From the NCBI GenBank assembly GCA_002417905.1, contig DIDB01000013.1:1701-8869 (forward strand): a DNA stretch of 7,169 nt, written 5' to 3'. Positions within the stretch are counted from its first letter, which is position 1, and each line of letters begins with the position of its first letter. A program made the position numbers and the translations under genes. Source of the DNA: Pseudomonadaceae bacterium UBA5811. GTDB taxonomy: Bacteria > Pseudomonadota > Gammaproteobacteria > Pseudomonadales > Pseudomonadaceae. Positions 1 to 5,883 of the stretch are shown in pieces. The notes below the pieces were generated by a model that saw only the letters and a program-made list of their open reading frames with translations, was not told the origin of the DNA and did no database searches.

Positions 1-699
1 AAAAGCGCCAGCGCCCAGGGTCCGGAGTTTCTTTTCTTCCAGAATGTCGACTTTCAGGTTTTTGTACTGTTTGGCCAATGTCTGGGCCTGGCTGGCCAGC
101 CAGGCCGGATTGCAGATATTGGGCGGCAGGTTACCCAGATTGCGGGTGTAGCTCATGCCGGCGGCAATGGCTGTGGCATGGCTTACGGCGCTTTCCAGGG
201 CAGGCTGCTGGTCGGTACTGGCCAGCAGGGTAATTTTCTGCAGCCGGATATTTTCGCTTTTCTGGGTCTTGAACTCCCGGAAGCTGTAACAGGCACTTTC
301 CAGGCTTTCCATCAGCAGGCGGGCGCTGGCATAGGCATCCCGGTCCTTGAGGGTAATGTCCTGGAAGGCCAGACTGGCATCTGTACCGTTGAGGTCTTTC
401 AGGGCTGTGCAGATCGCTGTACTGATTTTGCGCCACTGGCGGCTGTCGAGCTCATCCGGCTGGCCGATGCTGACCAGCAGGATCCGGCTGGCCCTGATGC
501 CTGGCTGCTGGGGCAACAGCAGGGTACGGCCTGCCTTGCCCTGCAGGTCCCCCTGCTCCAGGATGCGGCTGATGGTGCCAGAAGCCGCCTGGTCAACCAT
601 CCGGGCGATGGGGCCAAACAGCTGGCCTTCGCTGACAGGCAGTACCAGACTGGCGGTTTTCAGGGTGGCAGCGCTGGTGTTTTTGACAACAAATTGCAT
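1..699 (-). CDS. pepA: Leucyl aminopeptidase PepA (M17 family), N-terminal part, cut by window edge
   Basis: Cytosolic metallopeptidase that removes N-terminal residues, Leu preferentially, from peptides; in E. coli the hexamer also binds DNA in Xer recombination and carAB control. I read 233 codons without a stop from ATG at 699 (protein begins MQFVVKNTSAA) to the left edge. Residues 1 to about 160 match the M17 N-terminal domain. The conserved stretch TRNLGNLPPNICNPAWLA marks entry into the catalytic domain, and the fragment stops at LGAGAF, just before the expected metal-binding lysine/aspartate region, so catalytic residues cannot be checked. A GGGGA sequence sits about 9 nt before the ATG. 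The full family length is about 500 aa, so slightly over half is missing. It is divergent from lptF, the usual gammaproteobacterial arrangement. A perfect 22-bp palindrome lies within it. The family call is firm; the DNA-binding role here is only inferred from E. coli. Confidence 0.95.
   Translation of the reverse strand, partial: MQFVVKNTSAATLKTASLVLPVSEGQLFGPIARMVDQAASGTISRILEQGDLQGKAGRTLLLPQQPGIRASRILLVSIGQPDELDSRQWRKISTAICTALKDLNGTDASLAFQDITLKDRDAYASARLLMESLESACYSFREFKTQKSENIRLQKITLLASTDQQPALESAVSHATAIAAGMSYTRNLGNLPPNICNPAWLASQAQTLAKQYKNLKVDILEEKKLRTLGAGAF
85..106. repeat. Perfect 22-bp palindrome inside pepA
   Basis: The half GGCCTGGCTGG (85-95) is followed directly by its exact reverse complement (96-106), centred between 95 and 96. 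The flanking pair 84/107 is G/G, so the symmetry stops there. It lies in the pepA codons for Ala-Trp-Leu-Ala-Ser-Gln-Ala and is compatible with the protein, so codon choice rather than insertion may explain it. No function is visible. Confidence 0.8.
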
Positions 700-737
700 C
701 TGGTGGTGTCCCCAAGACAAGAATATGGCTTTACAGG

Positions 738-766
738 ATAATGCCCGTTATTTTTTTGCGGGTCAC
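738..766 (-). promoter_or_regulatory. Candidate sigma-70 promoter of pepA
   Basis: On the minus strand, GTGACC (766-761) and CATTAT (743-738) match the -35 and -10 consensus at 4 of 6 bases each, with the ideal 17-bp spacer. The transcript would start near 731, about 32 nt before the pepA ATG. This is pattern matching only. Confidence 0.35.
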
Positions 767-785
767 TGGTCAGCAGACCGATAAC
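756..785 (+). promoter_or_regulatory. Weak candidate promoter of lptFG
   Basis: TTGCGG (756-761) and GATAAC (780-785) are separated by 18 bp, in the only intergenic space upstream of lptF. The match is modest. It overlaps the candidate pepA promoter on the other strand, so the two genes may compete for polymerase. The real start could lie elsewhere between 700 and 848. Confidence 0.2.
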
Positions 786-836
786 TGATAGCAGAGCGGG
801 CCAGCCTGAATGGGGCCGCCGGAGCCTGACGACCCT

Positions 837-851
837 GGAGTGTCTGGTTTG
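837..851 (+). promoter_or_regulatory. Ribosome binding site that favours a TTG start for lptF
   Basis: GGAG at 837-840 lies 8 nt before TTG at 849-851. The in-frame ATG at 810 has no comparable site and would add 13 residues (MGPPEPDDPGVSG) unlike the family's usual start. The protein from the TTG begins MIIFRYLSRE, which is how LptF proteins normally begin. Confidence 0.65.
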
Positions 852-1979
852 ATTATCTTTCGTTACCTGTCGCGGGAACTCCTGGTTACCCTTGGTGCTG
901 TCAGCTCGGTACTGCTGCTGATCGTGATGAGCGGCCGCTTTATCAAATATCTGGCCCAGGCCGCCCAGGGCATTCTGGACCCCGGGGTACTGTTTACGGT
1001 GATTTCATTCCGGATTCCGGGCTTTCTGCAGCTGATCCTGCCACTCGGGCTGTTTCTGGGCATCCTGCTGACCTATGGTCGCCTCTATCTGGAAAGCGAG
1101 ATGGCCGTGCTGGCGGCTACGGGCATGAGTCTAGGCCGGCTGCTGGCCTATACCATGGGCCCAGCCCTGATGGTGGCCTTGGTGGTGGCCTGTCTCAGTC
1201 TCTGGCTGACTCCATGGGGGCTGGCCAAGGTGCAGCGTATCCTGGATGCCCAGGATGCACTGACGGAGTTTGATACCCTGGTACCCGGCCGTTTTCAGAC
1301 CCTCAAGGATGGCTCGCGGGTAACCTATACCCAGGAGCTGTCCAGTGACCGGACCCTGCTGCACAAGGTTTTTATCTCGGAAACGGTGGTGTCCCGGGAG
1401 GATGGCAAAACGCCCCGGGGGCTGGCCGTGGTTGTGGCTGACCATGGCCGCCAGGTGGTCCAGCCTGATGGTAGCCGTTATCTGATCCTGGAAAACGGCC
1501 GCCGCTATGATGGCCGGCCCGGCCAGGCTGATTACCGGGTAGTTGATTACACCACTTATGGGCTTCTGCTTTCCCGGCCCAGTGTGGCGTTTGGTGTGGG
1601 TAAAATGGAAACCTGGCCTACGGCTGCACTGTGGGGGCACTGGGATCATGAGCATCAGGCCGAACTGCAGTGGCGGCTGTCACTGCCGGTTCTGGTTTTT
1701 GTGGTAACCCTGCTGGCGGTACCGTTATCCAGGGTCAATCCGCGTCAGGGGCGTTATCTGAAGCTGTTGCCGGCCATCCTGCTGTATATGGCTTATCTGG
1801 CGTCGCTGATCGGGGTCAGGGGAGCACTGGACAAAGGCCGCCTGCCGCTTTATCTGGGGTTGTGGTGGGTGCACCTGCTGTTCCTGCTGATTGCCTTGCT
1901 GATCTTTTTCTGGGAGCCGCTCCGCTGGCGCCTGTTGCAGCGCCGGGTGACCGGGGAGGCCCGTGATGCGCAAGATTGA
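849..1979 (+). CDS. lptF: LPS export permease LptF
   Basis: Inner-membrane subunit of the LptB2FG ABC transporter, which extracts lipopolysaccharide from the outer leaflet of the inner membrane and passes it to the LptC-LptA bridge. From the TTG start it is 376 aa, near the E. coli length of about 366. Visible layout: a first helix at about 11-28 after the amphipathic start MIIFRYLSRE; helices around 56-78 and 102-122; a periplasmic beta-rich domain over roughly 130-270; then helices at about 277-295, 306-321 and 335-356. The segment ESEMAVLAATGMS (82-94) is the cytoplasmic coupling region expected to contact LptB. The C-terminal tail is basic, then acidic. It overlaps lptG by 14 nt, so translation is probably coupled. 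LptB is not encoded here. No odd features apart from the unusual start codon. Confidence 0.93.
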   Translation: MIIFRYLSRELLVTLGAVSSVLLLIVMSGRFIKYLAQAAQGILDPGVLFTVISFRIPGFLQLILPLGLFLGILLTYGRLYLESEMAVLAATGMSLGRLLAYTMGPALMVALVVACLSLWLTPWGLAKVQRILDAQDALTEFDTLVPGRFQTLKDGSRVTYTQELSSDRTLLHKVFISETVVSREDGKTPRGLAVVVADHGRQVVQPDGSRYLILENGRRYDGRPGQADYRVVDYTTYGLLLSRPSVAFGVGKMETWPTAALWGHWDHEHQAELQWRLSLPVLVFVVTLLAVPLSRVNPRQGRYLKLLPAILLYMAYLASLIGVRGALDKGRLPLYLGLWWVHLLFLLIALLIFFWEPLRWRLLQRRVTGEARDAQD

Positions 1980-3027
1980 CCGCTATATTGGCCAGAGTGT
2001 GCTGATGTCCATCTTGGCCGTGCTGGGCATTATTCTGGGGCTGGTATTCCTGTTCGCCTTTATCGATGAAATGGGTGAGGTGGAGGGAGGGTACGGTACG
2101 CTGGAGGCCCTGATCTATGTGACCCTGACCCTGCCGCGGCGGGTTTATGAGCTGCTGCCCATGGCGGCGCTGATTGGTTGCCTGATCGGGCTGGGTACCC
2201 TGGCCAGCAGCAGCGAGCTGACAGTGATGCGGGCGGCCGGGGTGTCTTTGGGACAGATTGTCTGGGCCGTCATGAAGCCCATGCTGCTGCTGATGCTGTT
2301 CGGGCTGGTGCTGGGCGAGTATGTAGCCCCTTGGGCAGAAGATACGGCCCAGGCCGGACGCTCCCTAGCCCAGGGGCAGGGTGAGGCCCAGAGCAGCAAG
2401 AAAGGTTTATGGCACCTGCAGGGCCGGGAGTTTATCCATATCAACTCGGTGCAGCATCATGGCGTACTGCTGGGGGTGACCCGCTATAACTTCGATGGCC
2501 AGCATGTCCTGCAGAACACCAGTTTTGCCCAGAAGGCGGTTTACCGGAACGAACAGTGGATGCTACATGATATCGCCACAACGCACTTCTATCCGGAGCA
2601 TACCGAAGTTACACATACAGACCAGCAACCCTGGAATGTAGAGCTGACACCCCACCTGCTGAGTATTGTGATCCTTGAGCCAGATGCCCTGTCGATTACC
2701 GGGTTATGGGGATACATCCACTATCTGGCCGAGCAGAATCTGAATAACAGCCGGTACTGGCTGGCCTTCTGGACCAAGGTGCTGCAGCCTATGGTAGTGA
2801 TTGCCCTGGTGCTGATGGCCATTTCATTTATTTTCGGGCCGTTGCGTTCAGTAACGCTTGGCCAACGGGTGTTCACGGGAGTGATTGTCGGGTTTACGTT
2901 CCGGATTATCCAGGATCTGCTGGGGCCTGCCAGTCAGGTGTTCGGCTTTTCACCTTTTCTGGCCATCGCGCTGCCTGCGCTGGCCTGTGGTCTGGCCGGG
3001 CTGCGCATGTTGCAGAAAGCGGGCTGA
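1966..3027 (+). CDS. lptG: LPS export permease LptG
   Basis: Partner of LptF in LptB2FG, forming with it the cavity that takes up LPS. It is 353 aa, close to the E. coli length of about 360. The start chosen is ATG 1966, with GGGGAGG at 1953-1959 six nt upstream; the adjacent GTG at 1963 is in frame but less likely. The protein begins MRKIDRYIGQSVL, typical of LptG. Helices are visible at about 12-33, 60-80 and 104-121, followed by a periplasmic jellyroll domain at about 130-255, then helices near 275-292, 302-318 and 328-349. The coupling segment SSSELTVMRAAGVS (81-94) parallels that of LptF. It lies in an operon with lptF and ends 55 nt before a strong terminator hairpin. Intact and conventional. 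Confidence 0.94.
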   Translation: MRKIDRYIGQSVLMSILAVLGIILGLVFLFAFIDEMGEVEGGYGTLEALIYVTLTLPRRVYELLPMAALIGCLIGLGTLASSSELTVMRAAGVSLGQIVWAVMKPMLLLMLFGLVLGEYVAPWAEDTAQAGRSLAQGQGEAQSSKKGLWHLQGREFIHINSVQHHGVLLGVTRYNFDGQHVLQNTSFAQKAVYRNEQWMLHDIATTHFYPEHTEVTHTDQQPWNVELTPHLLSIVILEPDALSITGLWGYIHYLAEQNLNNSRYWLAFWTKVLQPMVVIALVLMAISFIFGPLRSVTLGQRVFTGVIVGFTFRIIQDLLGPASQVFGFSPFLAIALPALACGLAGLRMLQKAG

Positions 3028-3081
3028 GGCTGAGTGTGTTGCCCAGTGGTGCTGAGGGTATTTCCATTTTACGGCGACATG

Positions 3082-3110
3082 AAAAAACCCGGCAAGAGCC
3101 GGGTTTCTTT
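3082..3110. terminator. Bidirectional intrinsic terminator between lptG and csp
   Basis: AAACCCGGC (3085-3093) pairs perfectly with GCCGGGTTT (3098-3106) around an AAGA loop. Read on the minus strand, the hairpin is followed by TTTTTT (3087-3082), a good terminator for csp, whose stop is only 15 nt away. Read on the plus strand it is followed by a T-rich TTTCTTT, enough to stop lptFG transcripts too. It is the only strong hairpin between the two convergent genes. Confidence 0.85.
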
Positions 3111-3124
3111 CAAAGCGGAGGCTG

Positions 3125-3337
3125 TCAGCCCAGGATCTGTACCTGGTCAGCCTGCATGCCTTTCTGGCCTTGGACAGCAACAAAGCTGACTTTCTGGCCT
3201 TCTTTGAGGCTCTTGAAGCCATTGCCTTCGATTGCACGGAAGTGAACGAACAGGTCCGGGCCGCTTTCAGGAGTGATGAAGCCGTAGCCTTTCTCGTCGT
3301 TAAACCACTTGACAGTGCCGCTCTGACGATTCGACAT
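3125..3337 (-). CDS. Cold-shock domain protein (CspA/CapB family)
   Basis: A 70-aa single-domain, OB-fold nucleic-acid chaperone that melts RNA secondary structure; family members in E. coli also act as transcription antiterminators. The RNP1 motif KGYGFI is at 16-21 and RNP2 LFVHF at 29-33, with the usual start [12 protein letters not shown] and the end [12 protein letters not shown]. The start chosen is ATG 3337 ([11 protein letters not shown]), with an AAGG element about 12 nt upstream. A longer reading from 3379 would add 14 residues foreign to the family, encoded by the leader hairpin. It is transcribed leftwards with a terminator just after the stop. The 313-nt gap upstream has room for the long 5' leader usual in cspA-type genes. 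Several paralogues exist per genome, so no exact symbol is given. Confidence 0.95.
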   Translation of the reverse strand: MSNRQSGTVKWFNDEKGYGFITPESGPDLFVHFRAIEGNGFKSLKEGQKVSFVAVQGQKGMQADQVQILG

Positions 3338-3365
3338 AATTCTGATTACCTTGAAACTTGTGTTA

Positions 3366-3390
3366 TAAAAACAGCCCACAGTGGGGGCTG
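3366..3390 (-). terminator. Terminator-like hairpin in the csp leader (possible attenuator)
   Basis: On the minus strand, CAGCCC (3390-3385) pairs with GGGCTG (3377-3372) around a 7-nt loop, followed at once by TTTTT (3371-3367) and then AT. This is a six-pair GC-rich stem with a U-run, ending about 30 nt before the csp ATG and about 15 nt before its ribosome binding site. It could be the leuA transcript terminator, or an attenuator within the csp leader that must be read through for expression. The sequence does not decide between these. Confidence 0.5.
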
Positions 3391-3622
3391 GGGACTGTTG
3401 CAGCAGGTAAGAGAAGTCGAGCGGATGAAGCGGATCTGAAGATCTACCGCATCAGGTCACGATTCAGCAGCGACCCATGCAAACAGTTCAGACACTCTAC
3501 GCTAACCATGGGGGAAAACCAACCCTTTATTTCGGCTAGGCCGGATAAGGGGGGGGGCTGGCTGGCCTCCGGATATTTCCTGACATCCCGGACAGGGTTG
3601 CCAGCCTGTCTTACTTGACCTG

Positions 3623-3642
3623 GCCCGGTCGGGGAACCGGGC
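3623..3642 (-). other. GC-rich hairpin just downstream of leuA
   Basis: GCCCGGT (3623-3629) and ACCGGGC (3636-3642) form a perfect 7-bp stem with a 6-nt loop, beginning 8 nt after the leuA stop codon. No T-run follows on the minus strand, so it is not a classical intrinsic terminator. It could protect the leuA mRNA 3' end or work with Rho. Confidence 0.5.
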
Positions 3643-3650
3643 GTTTCCGC

Positions 3651-5309
3651 TTATTTCCCGGGTTTCAGTGACCGGTTCAGGGCACTGAACAGGGCGCGAA
3701 AGCTGGCTGTAGTGATGTTTTCATCAATACCGATACCATAAAAAGAGCGCCCCCCTCCGGCTCTCAGCTCGACATAGGCTATGGCCCGGGCTTTGGCACC
3801 ACTGCCAATGGCATGCTCGCTGTAATCCATGATTTCAGCGGCTACTGGCAGGCTGGCGACCAGTGCTTCCAGCGGGCCTTTGCCCTGACCCTGCCAGCAC
3901 TGGCTGCTCCCGGCAACCCTGACCACGGCCTCGATGCTGCAGCTGGCATTCTCTTCCTGCAGCCGGTGACCTTCCAGGGTATAGGGTGCGTTAGCCTGCA
4001 GGTACTCCGTGTCCAGCAGGGCATAGATCTGGGCAGCTGTCATTTCCAGACCCTTGCGATCCGTTTCCTGCTGTACGACCTGGCTGAACTCGATCTGCAG
4101 CCGGCGGGGCAGGCTGATGCCGTATTCCTGCTCCAGCAGATAGGTGATCCCACCCTTGCCGGACTGGCTGTTGACCCGGATGACAGCTTCATAGTCGCGG
4201 CCGATGTCTGCCGGATCAATCGGCAGGTAGGGGACGCTCCAGAACGCTTCTGACGGCTGGCGTGCGAATCCTTTGCGGATGGCATCCTGATGGGAGCCTG
4301 AAAAAGCGGTGTGAACCAGATCACCGGCGTAGGGATGACGTGGATGCACGGGCAACTGGTTGCACGCTTCGACAATCCGGCGGATGCCATCAATGTCCGA
4401 GAAATCCAGCCCGGGGTTAATGCCCTGGGTGTAGAGATTCAGGGCCAGGGTAACCAGATCCACATTGCCGGTGCGTTCGCCGTTGCCAAACAGGCAGCCT
4501 TCTACCCGGTCTGCGCCCGCCAGCAGGCCCAGTTCGGTGGCGGCCACACCGGTTCCCCGGTCATTATGGGTATGCAGGCTGATGATAACGCTGTCCCGCT
4601 GGCTGACATGCCGGCAGAACCATTCAATCTGGTCGGCATAGATGTTAGGTGTAGCGGCCTCAATGGTGGCTGGCAGGTTGAGAATGACCCGGTGTTCCGG
4701 GGTGGGCTGCCAGACCTCAATGACCGCATTGCAGACCCTGACTGCAAACTCCGGTTCGGTAGAGCTGAATACTTCTGGTGAATACTGGAAAGTCCAGTGG
4801 GTATCCGGCTGCTGCTCAGCCTGCTGGCGGATGATCCGGGCGGCCTGGGCTGCAATGCGGATCACGCCCTCCTGGTCCTGGCGGAATACGGTCTCGCGGA
4901 AAACCGGAGCGGTCGCGTTATAGACATGCACGATCACCCGGTGCGCACCGCGCAGAGCTTCAAAGGTCCGGGTAATCAGGTCTTCCCGGGCCTGGGTCAG
5001 AACCTGAATGGTGACATCTTCCGGAATATGGCCGTTGTCGATCAGGGTCCGGACAAAATCAAAGTCGGTCTGGGAGGCGGAGGGAAAGCCGACCTCAATT
5101 TCTTTCAGACCGATTTCGACCAGTGTCTGGAAGAAGCGCAGTTTTTTTTCCGGATCCATGGGTTCGATCAGGGACTGGTTGCCATCCCGCAGGTCCGCGC
5201 TGCACCAGATGGGTGCTCTGGTAATGACCTGATCGGGCCACGTCCGGTCAGGAAGGCTGACCGGCTGGAAAGGCCGGTATTTTTGCGACGGATTCTTGAG
5301 CATGGGCAT
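3651..5309 (-). CDS. leuA: 2-isopropylmalate synthase LeuA
   Basis: Condenses acetyl-CoA with 2-oxoisovalerate, the first committed step of leucine biosynthesis; cytosolic and normally feedback-inhibited by leucine. It is 552 aa from ATG 5309 ([14 protein letters not shown]), with a purine-rich AGAGAA about 7 nt upstream; an ATG 6 nt later and a reading extended to 5342 are less likely. The catalytic TIM barrel carries RDGNQ at 41-45, whose Asp42 is a metal ligand, and HTHND at 246-250, whose His246 and His248 are ligands. Asn282 lies in [10 protein letters not shown] (275-284). The spacing matches the structurally known M. tuberculosis enzyme. A linker follows, then the C-terminal LeuA dimer/regulatory domain from about 455 to 550, with [22 protein letters not shown] near the end. 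The length fits the long Pseudomonas-type LeuA. No leuB, leuC or leuD adjoins. All key residues are present. Confidence 0.96.
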   Translation of the reverse strand: MPMLKNPSQKYRPFQPVSLPDRTWPDQVITRAPIWCSADLRDGNQSLIEPMDPEKKLRFFQTLVEIGLKEIEVGFPSASQTDFDFVRTLIDNGHIPEDVTIQVLTQAREDLITRTFEALRGAHRVIVHVYNATAPVFRETVFRQDQEGVIRIAAQAARIIRQQAEQQPDTHWTFQYSPEVFSSTEPEFAVRVCNAVIEVWQPTPEHRVILNLPATIEAATPNIYADQIEWFCRHVSQRDSVIISLHTHNDRGTGVAATELGLLAGADRVEGCLFGNGERTGNVDLVTLALNLYTQGINPGLDFSDIDGIRRIVEACNQLPVHPRHPYAGDLVHTAFSGSHQDAIRKGFARQPSEAFWSVPYLPIDPADIGRDYEAVIRVNSQSGKGGITYLLEQEYGISLPRRLQIEFSQVVQQETDRKGLEMTAAQIYALLDTEYLQANAPYTLEGHRLQEENASCSIEAVVRVAGSSQCWQGQGKGPLEALVASLPVAAEIMDYSEHAIGSGAKARAIAYVELRAGGGRSFYGIGIDENITTASFRALFSALNRSLKPGK

Positions 5310-5341
5310 AGTGTGTTCTCTGCGCCGGGATGACCATAACA

Positions 5342-5364
5342 CTGCATGTGAGAGGCTTATGCAG
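5342..5364. promoter_or_regulatory. Dyad CTGCAT-N11-ATGCAG upstream of leuA, possible operator
   Basis: CTGCAT (5342-5347) and ATGCAG (5359-5364) are a perfect 6-bp inverted repeat with 11 bases between them, giving the T-N11-A geometry of LysR-type regulator sites. It lies 33 to 55 nt before the leuA ATG and just downstream of the candidate leuA -10 box, so a bound protein could block transcription. Alternatively it folds as an mRNA hairpin. No regulator gene is in the window. Confidence 0.4.
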
Positions 5365-5372
5365 CAGGGTGA

Positions 5373-5401
5373 ACACTACGGGGTGTTTTGTTTTATGGCA
5401 A
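5373..5401 (-). promoter_or_regulatory. Candidate leuA promoter
   Basis: On the minus strand, TTGCCA (5401-5396) matches the -35 consensus at 5 of 6 bases. After exactly 17 bp comes TAGTGT (5378-5373), a weak 3-of-6 -10 box. The start would fall near 5366, giving a leader of about 57 nt. An A/T-rich tract immediately upstream (5411-5470) could act as an UP element. Confidence 0.35.
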
Positions 5402-5410
5402 GCACTGCCA

Positions 5411-5470
5411 GAAAAACAGAAAAATAATTCAATTTTATTTATTTTTTTGATTTTTATAATTTTATTATGT
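5411..5470 (+). promoter_or_regulatory. Very AT-rich divergent promoter tract with a consensus -10 for tusA
   Basis: Only 6 of 60 bases are G or C, in an otherwise GC-rich window. It contains a perfect TATAAT at 5455-5460 on the plus strand and TATTAT at 5463-5468, but no convincing -35 at the right distance. If the first box is used, tusA transcription would start near 5467, leaving a leader of nearly 150 nt. The tract could serve leuA as well, or bind nucleoid proteins. Confidence 0.4.
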
Positions 5471-5493
5471 TCGTATTTGATGATTTATATCTT

Positions 5494-5613
5494 GTTGAGC
5501 ATGTGGGCCCTAGGTGGCTGATCCGGGCCGGGCAGTTGTGTTTGAATTTACGCTTGTGTCCGGCCTGTCTGGCTTTGCAGGTCGGGTTGCTCAACCGGAA
5601 AAACGGGTTTTTG
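5494..5613 (+). other. Potentially structured 5' leader of tusA
   Basis: GTTGAGCA (5494-5501) can pair with TGCTCAAC (5588-5595). Within that closure, 5524-5534 pairs with 5557-5567 over 11 pairs, two of them G-U. Short 3-bp hairpins are possible on either side (5507-5518 and 5569-5580), giving a cloverleaf-like outline. The 3' strand of the closing helix overlaps a small hairpin, AACCG (5593-5597) with CGGGTT (5604-5609, one bulge), followed by TTT directly before the ATG at 5614. The two pairings exclude each other. No tRNA signature is present. The pairings are read by eye and an 8-bp closure is not beyond chance. Confidence 0.3.
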
Positions 5614-5868
5614 ATGGATACTTCTGACGAGTGGCTGGTGGACAGCACCCTGGATACATCAGGGCTGAACTGTCCGGAGCCGGTCATGCTATTGCATGGG
5701 CGGGTACGGGATCTGCAGGGTGGACAGGTGCTGAAAGTGATTGCTACTGATCCTTCGACACAGCGGGATATTCCGAAATTCTGCCTGTTTCTTGAGCATG
5801 AGCTGCTGGAGCAGAAGGAGGCGCCGGGCTGTTACCTGTACTGGATCAGAAAGAAAGCTGCAGGCTGA
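5614..5868 (+). CDS. tusA: Sulfurtransferase TusA (SirA/YhhP family)
   Basis: Small cytosolic sulfur carrier that accepts persulfide sulfur from a cysteine desulfurase and passes it on for 2-thiouridine formation in tRNA and other uses. It is 84 aa, the usual size. The signature LNCPEP is at 18-23, with the sulfur-carrying Cys20. The remainder, including [18 protein letters not shown] (40-57) and the end YLYWIRKK, matches TusA throughout. Cys57 and Cys73 are additional. The start at ATG 5614 gives the normal N-terminus, but only a poor ribosome site (GGG about 6 nt upstream, within a possible hairpin). The open frame continues to 5467, but the extra 49 residues do not look like the family. 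It heads an apparent operon, with 15 nt between its stop and the Nudix gene. Confidence 0.93.
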   Translation: MDTSDEWLVDSTLDTSGLNCPEPVMLLHGRVRDLQGGQVLKVIATDPSTQRDIPKFCLFLEHELLEQKEAPGCYLYWIRKKAAG

Positions 5869-5883
5869 GGCACGGGAGAGGAC

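Larger units (their letters stand above)
3338..3650 (-). other. Non-coding gap between leuA and csp: presumed csp promoter and leader
   Basis: The 313 bases contain no plausible gene. They hold, in the direction of csp transcription: the hairpin after leuA (3642-3623); a run of nine C residues on this strand (G9 at 3549-3557); a weak possible promoter with TTGGTT and TAGAGT 17 bp apart in the 3490-3530 region; a small hairpin built on two GATC arms around 3430-3450; and the terminator-like hairpin at 3390-3366. If that promoter is real, the leader would be about 150 nt, similar to the long leader of E. coli cspA. Confidence 0.45.

Noticed and set aside
178..741. 187-residue open frame on the plus strand opposite pepA
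   Set aside because: It is antisense to a clearly conserved pepA frame. The composition is a shadow of GC-rich codons, and it has no recognisable domain.
3125..3379. Longer cold-shock protein starting at 3379
   Set aside because: The added 14 residues are encoded by the leader hairpin and its U-run. The family start [11 protein letters not shown] has its own ribosome site.
4311..5333. Long plus-strand open frames opposite leuA (156 and 178 residues)
   Set aside because: leuA on the minus strand is unambiguous along its whole length. These frames show no family features and are shadows.
5372..5390. Plus-strand terminator (AACAC/GTGTT hairpin followed by T-rich bases)
   Set aside because: No plus-strand gene ends upstream of it. 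The stem is only 5-6 pairs, and it overlaps the candidate leuA -10 region.
5310..5400. Leucine-rich leader peptide for attenuation of leuA
   Set aside because: Only one CTG-CTG pair occurs, in a frame that starts from a GTG without a ribosome site and runs into leuA. There is no run of leucine codons with a following terminator.
5494..5595. Cloverleaf-like outline that might be a tRNA
   Set aside because: There is no T-loop GTTCGAAT, no fitting anticodon arm of normal size and no CCA. The long arm has a 22-nt loop. It is kept only as a leader structure.
5467..5613. Upstream extension of tusA by 49 in-frame residues
   Set aside because: The extension does not resemble TusA family proteins. 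ATG 5614 gives the standard 84-residue protein.
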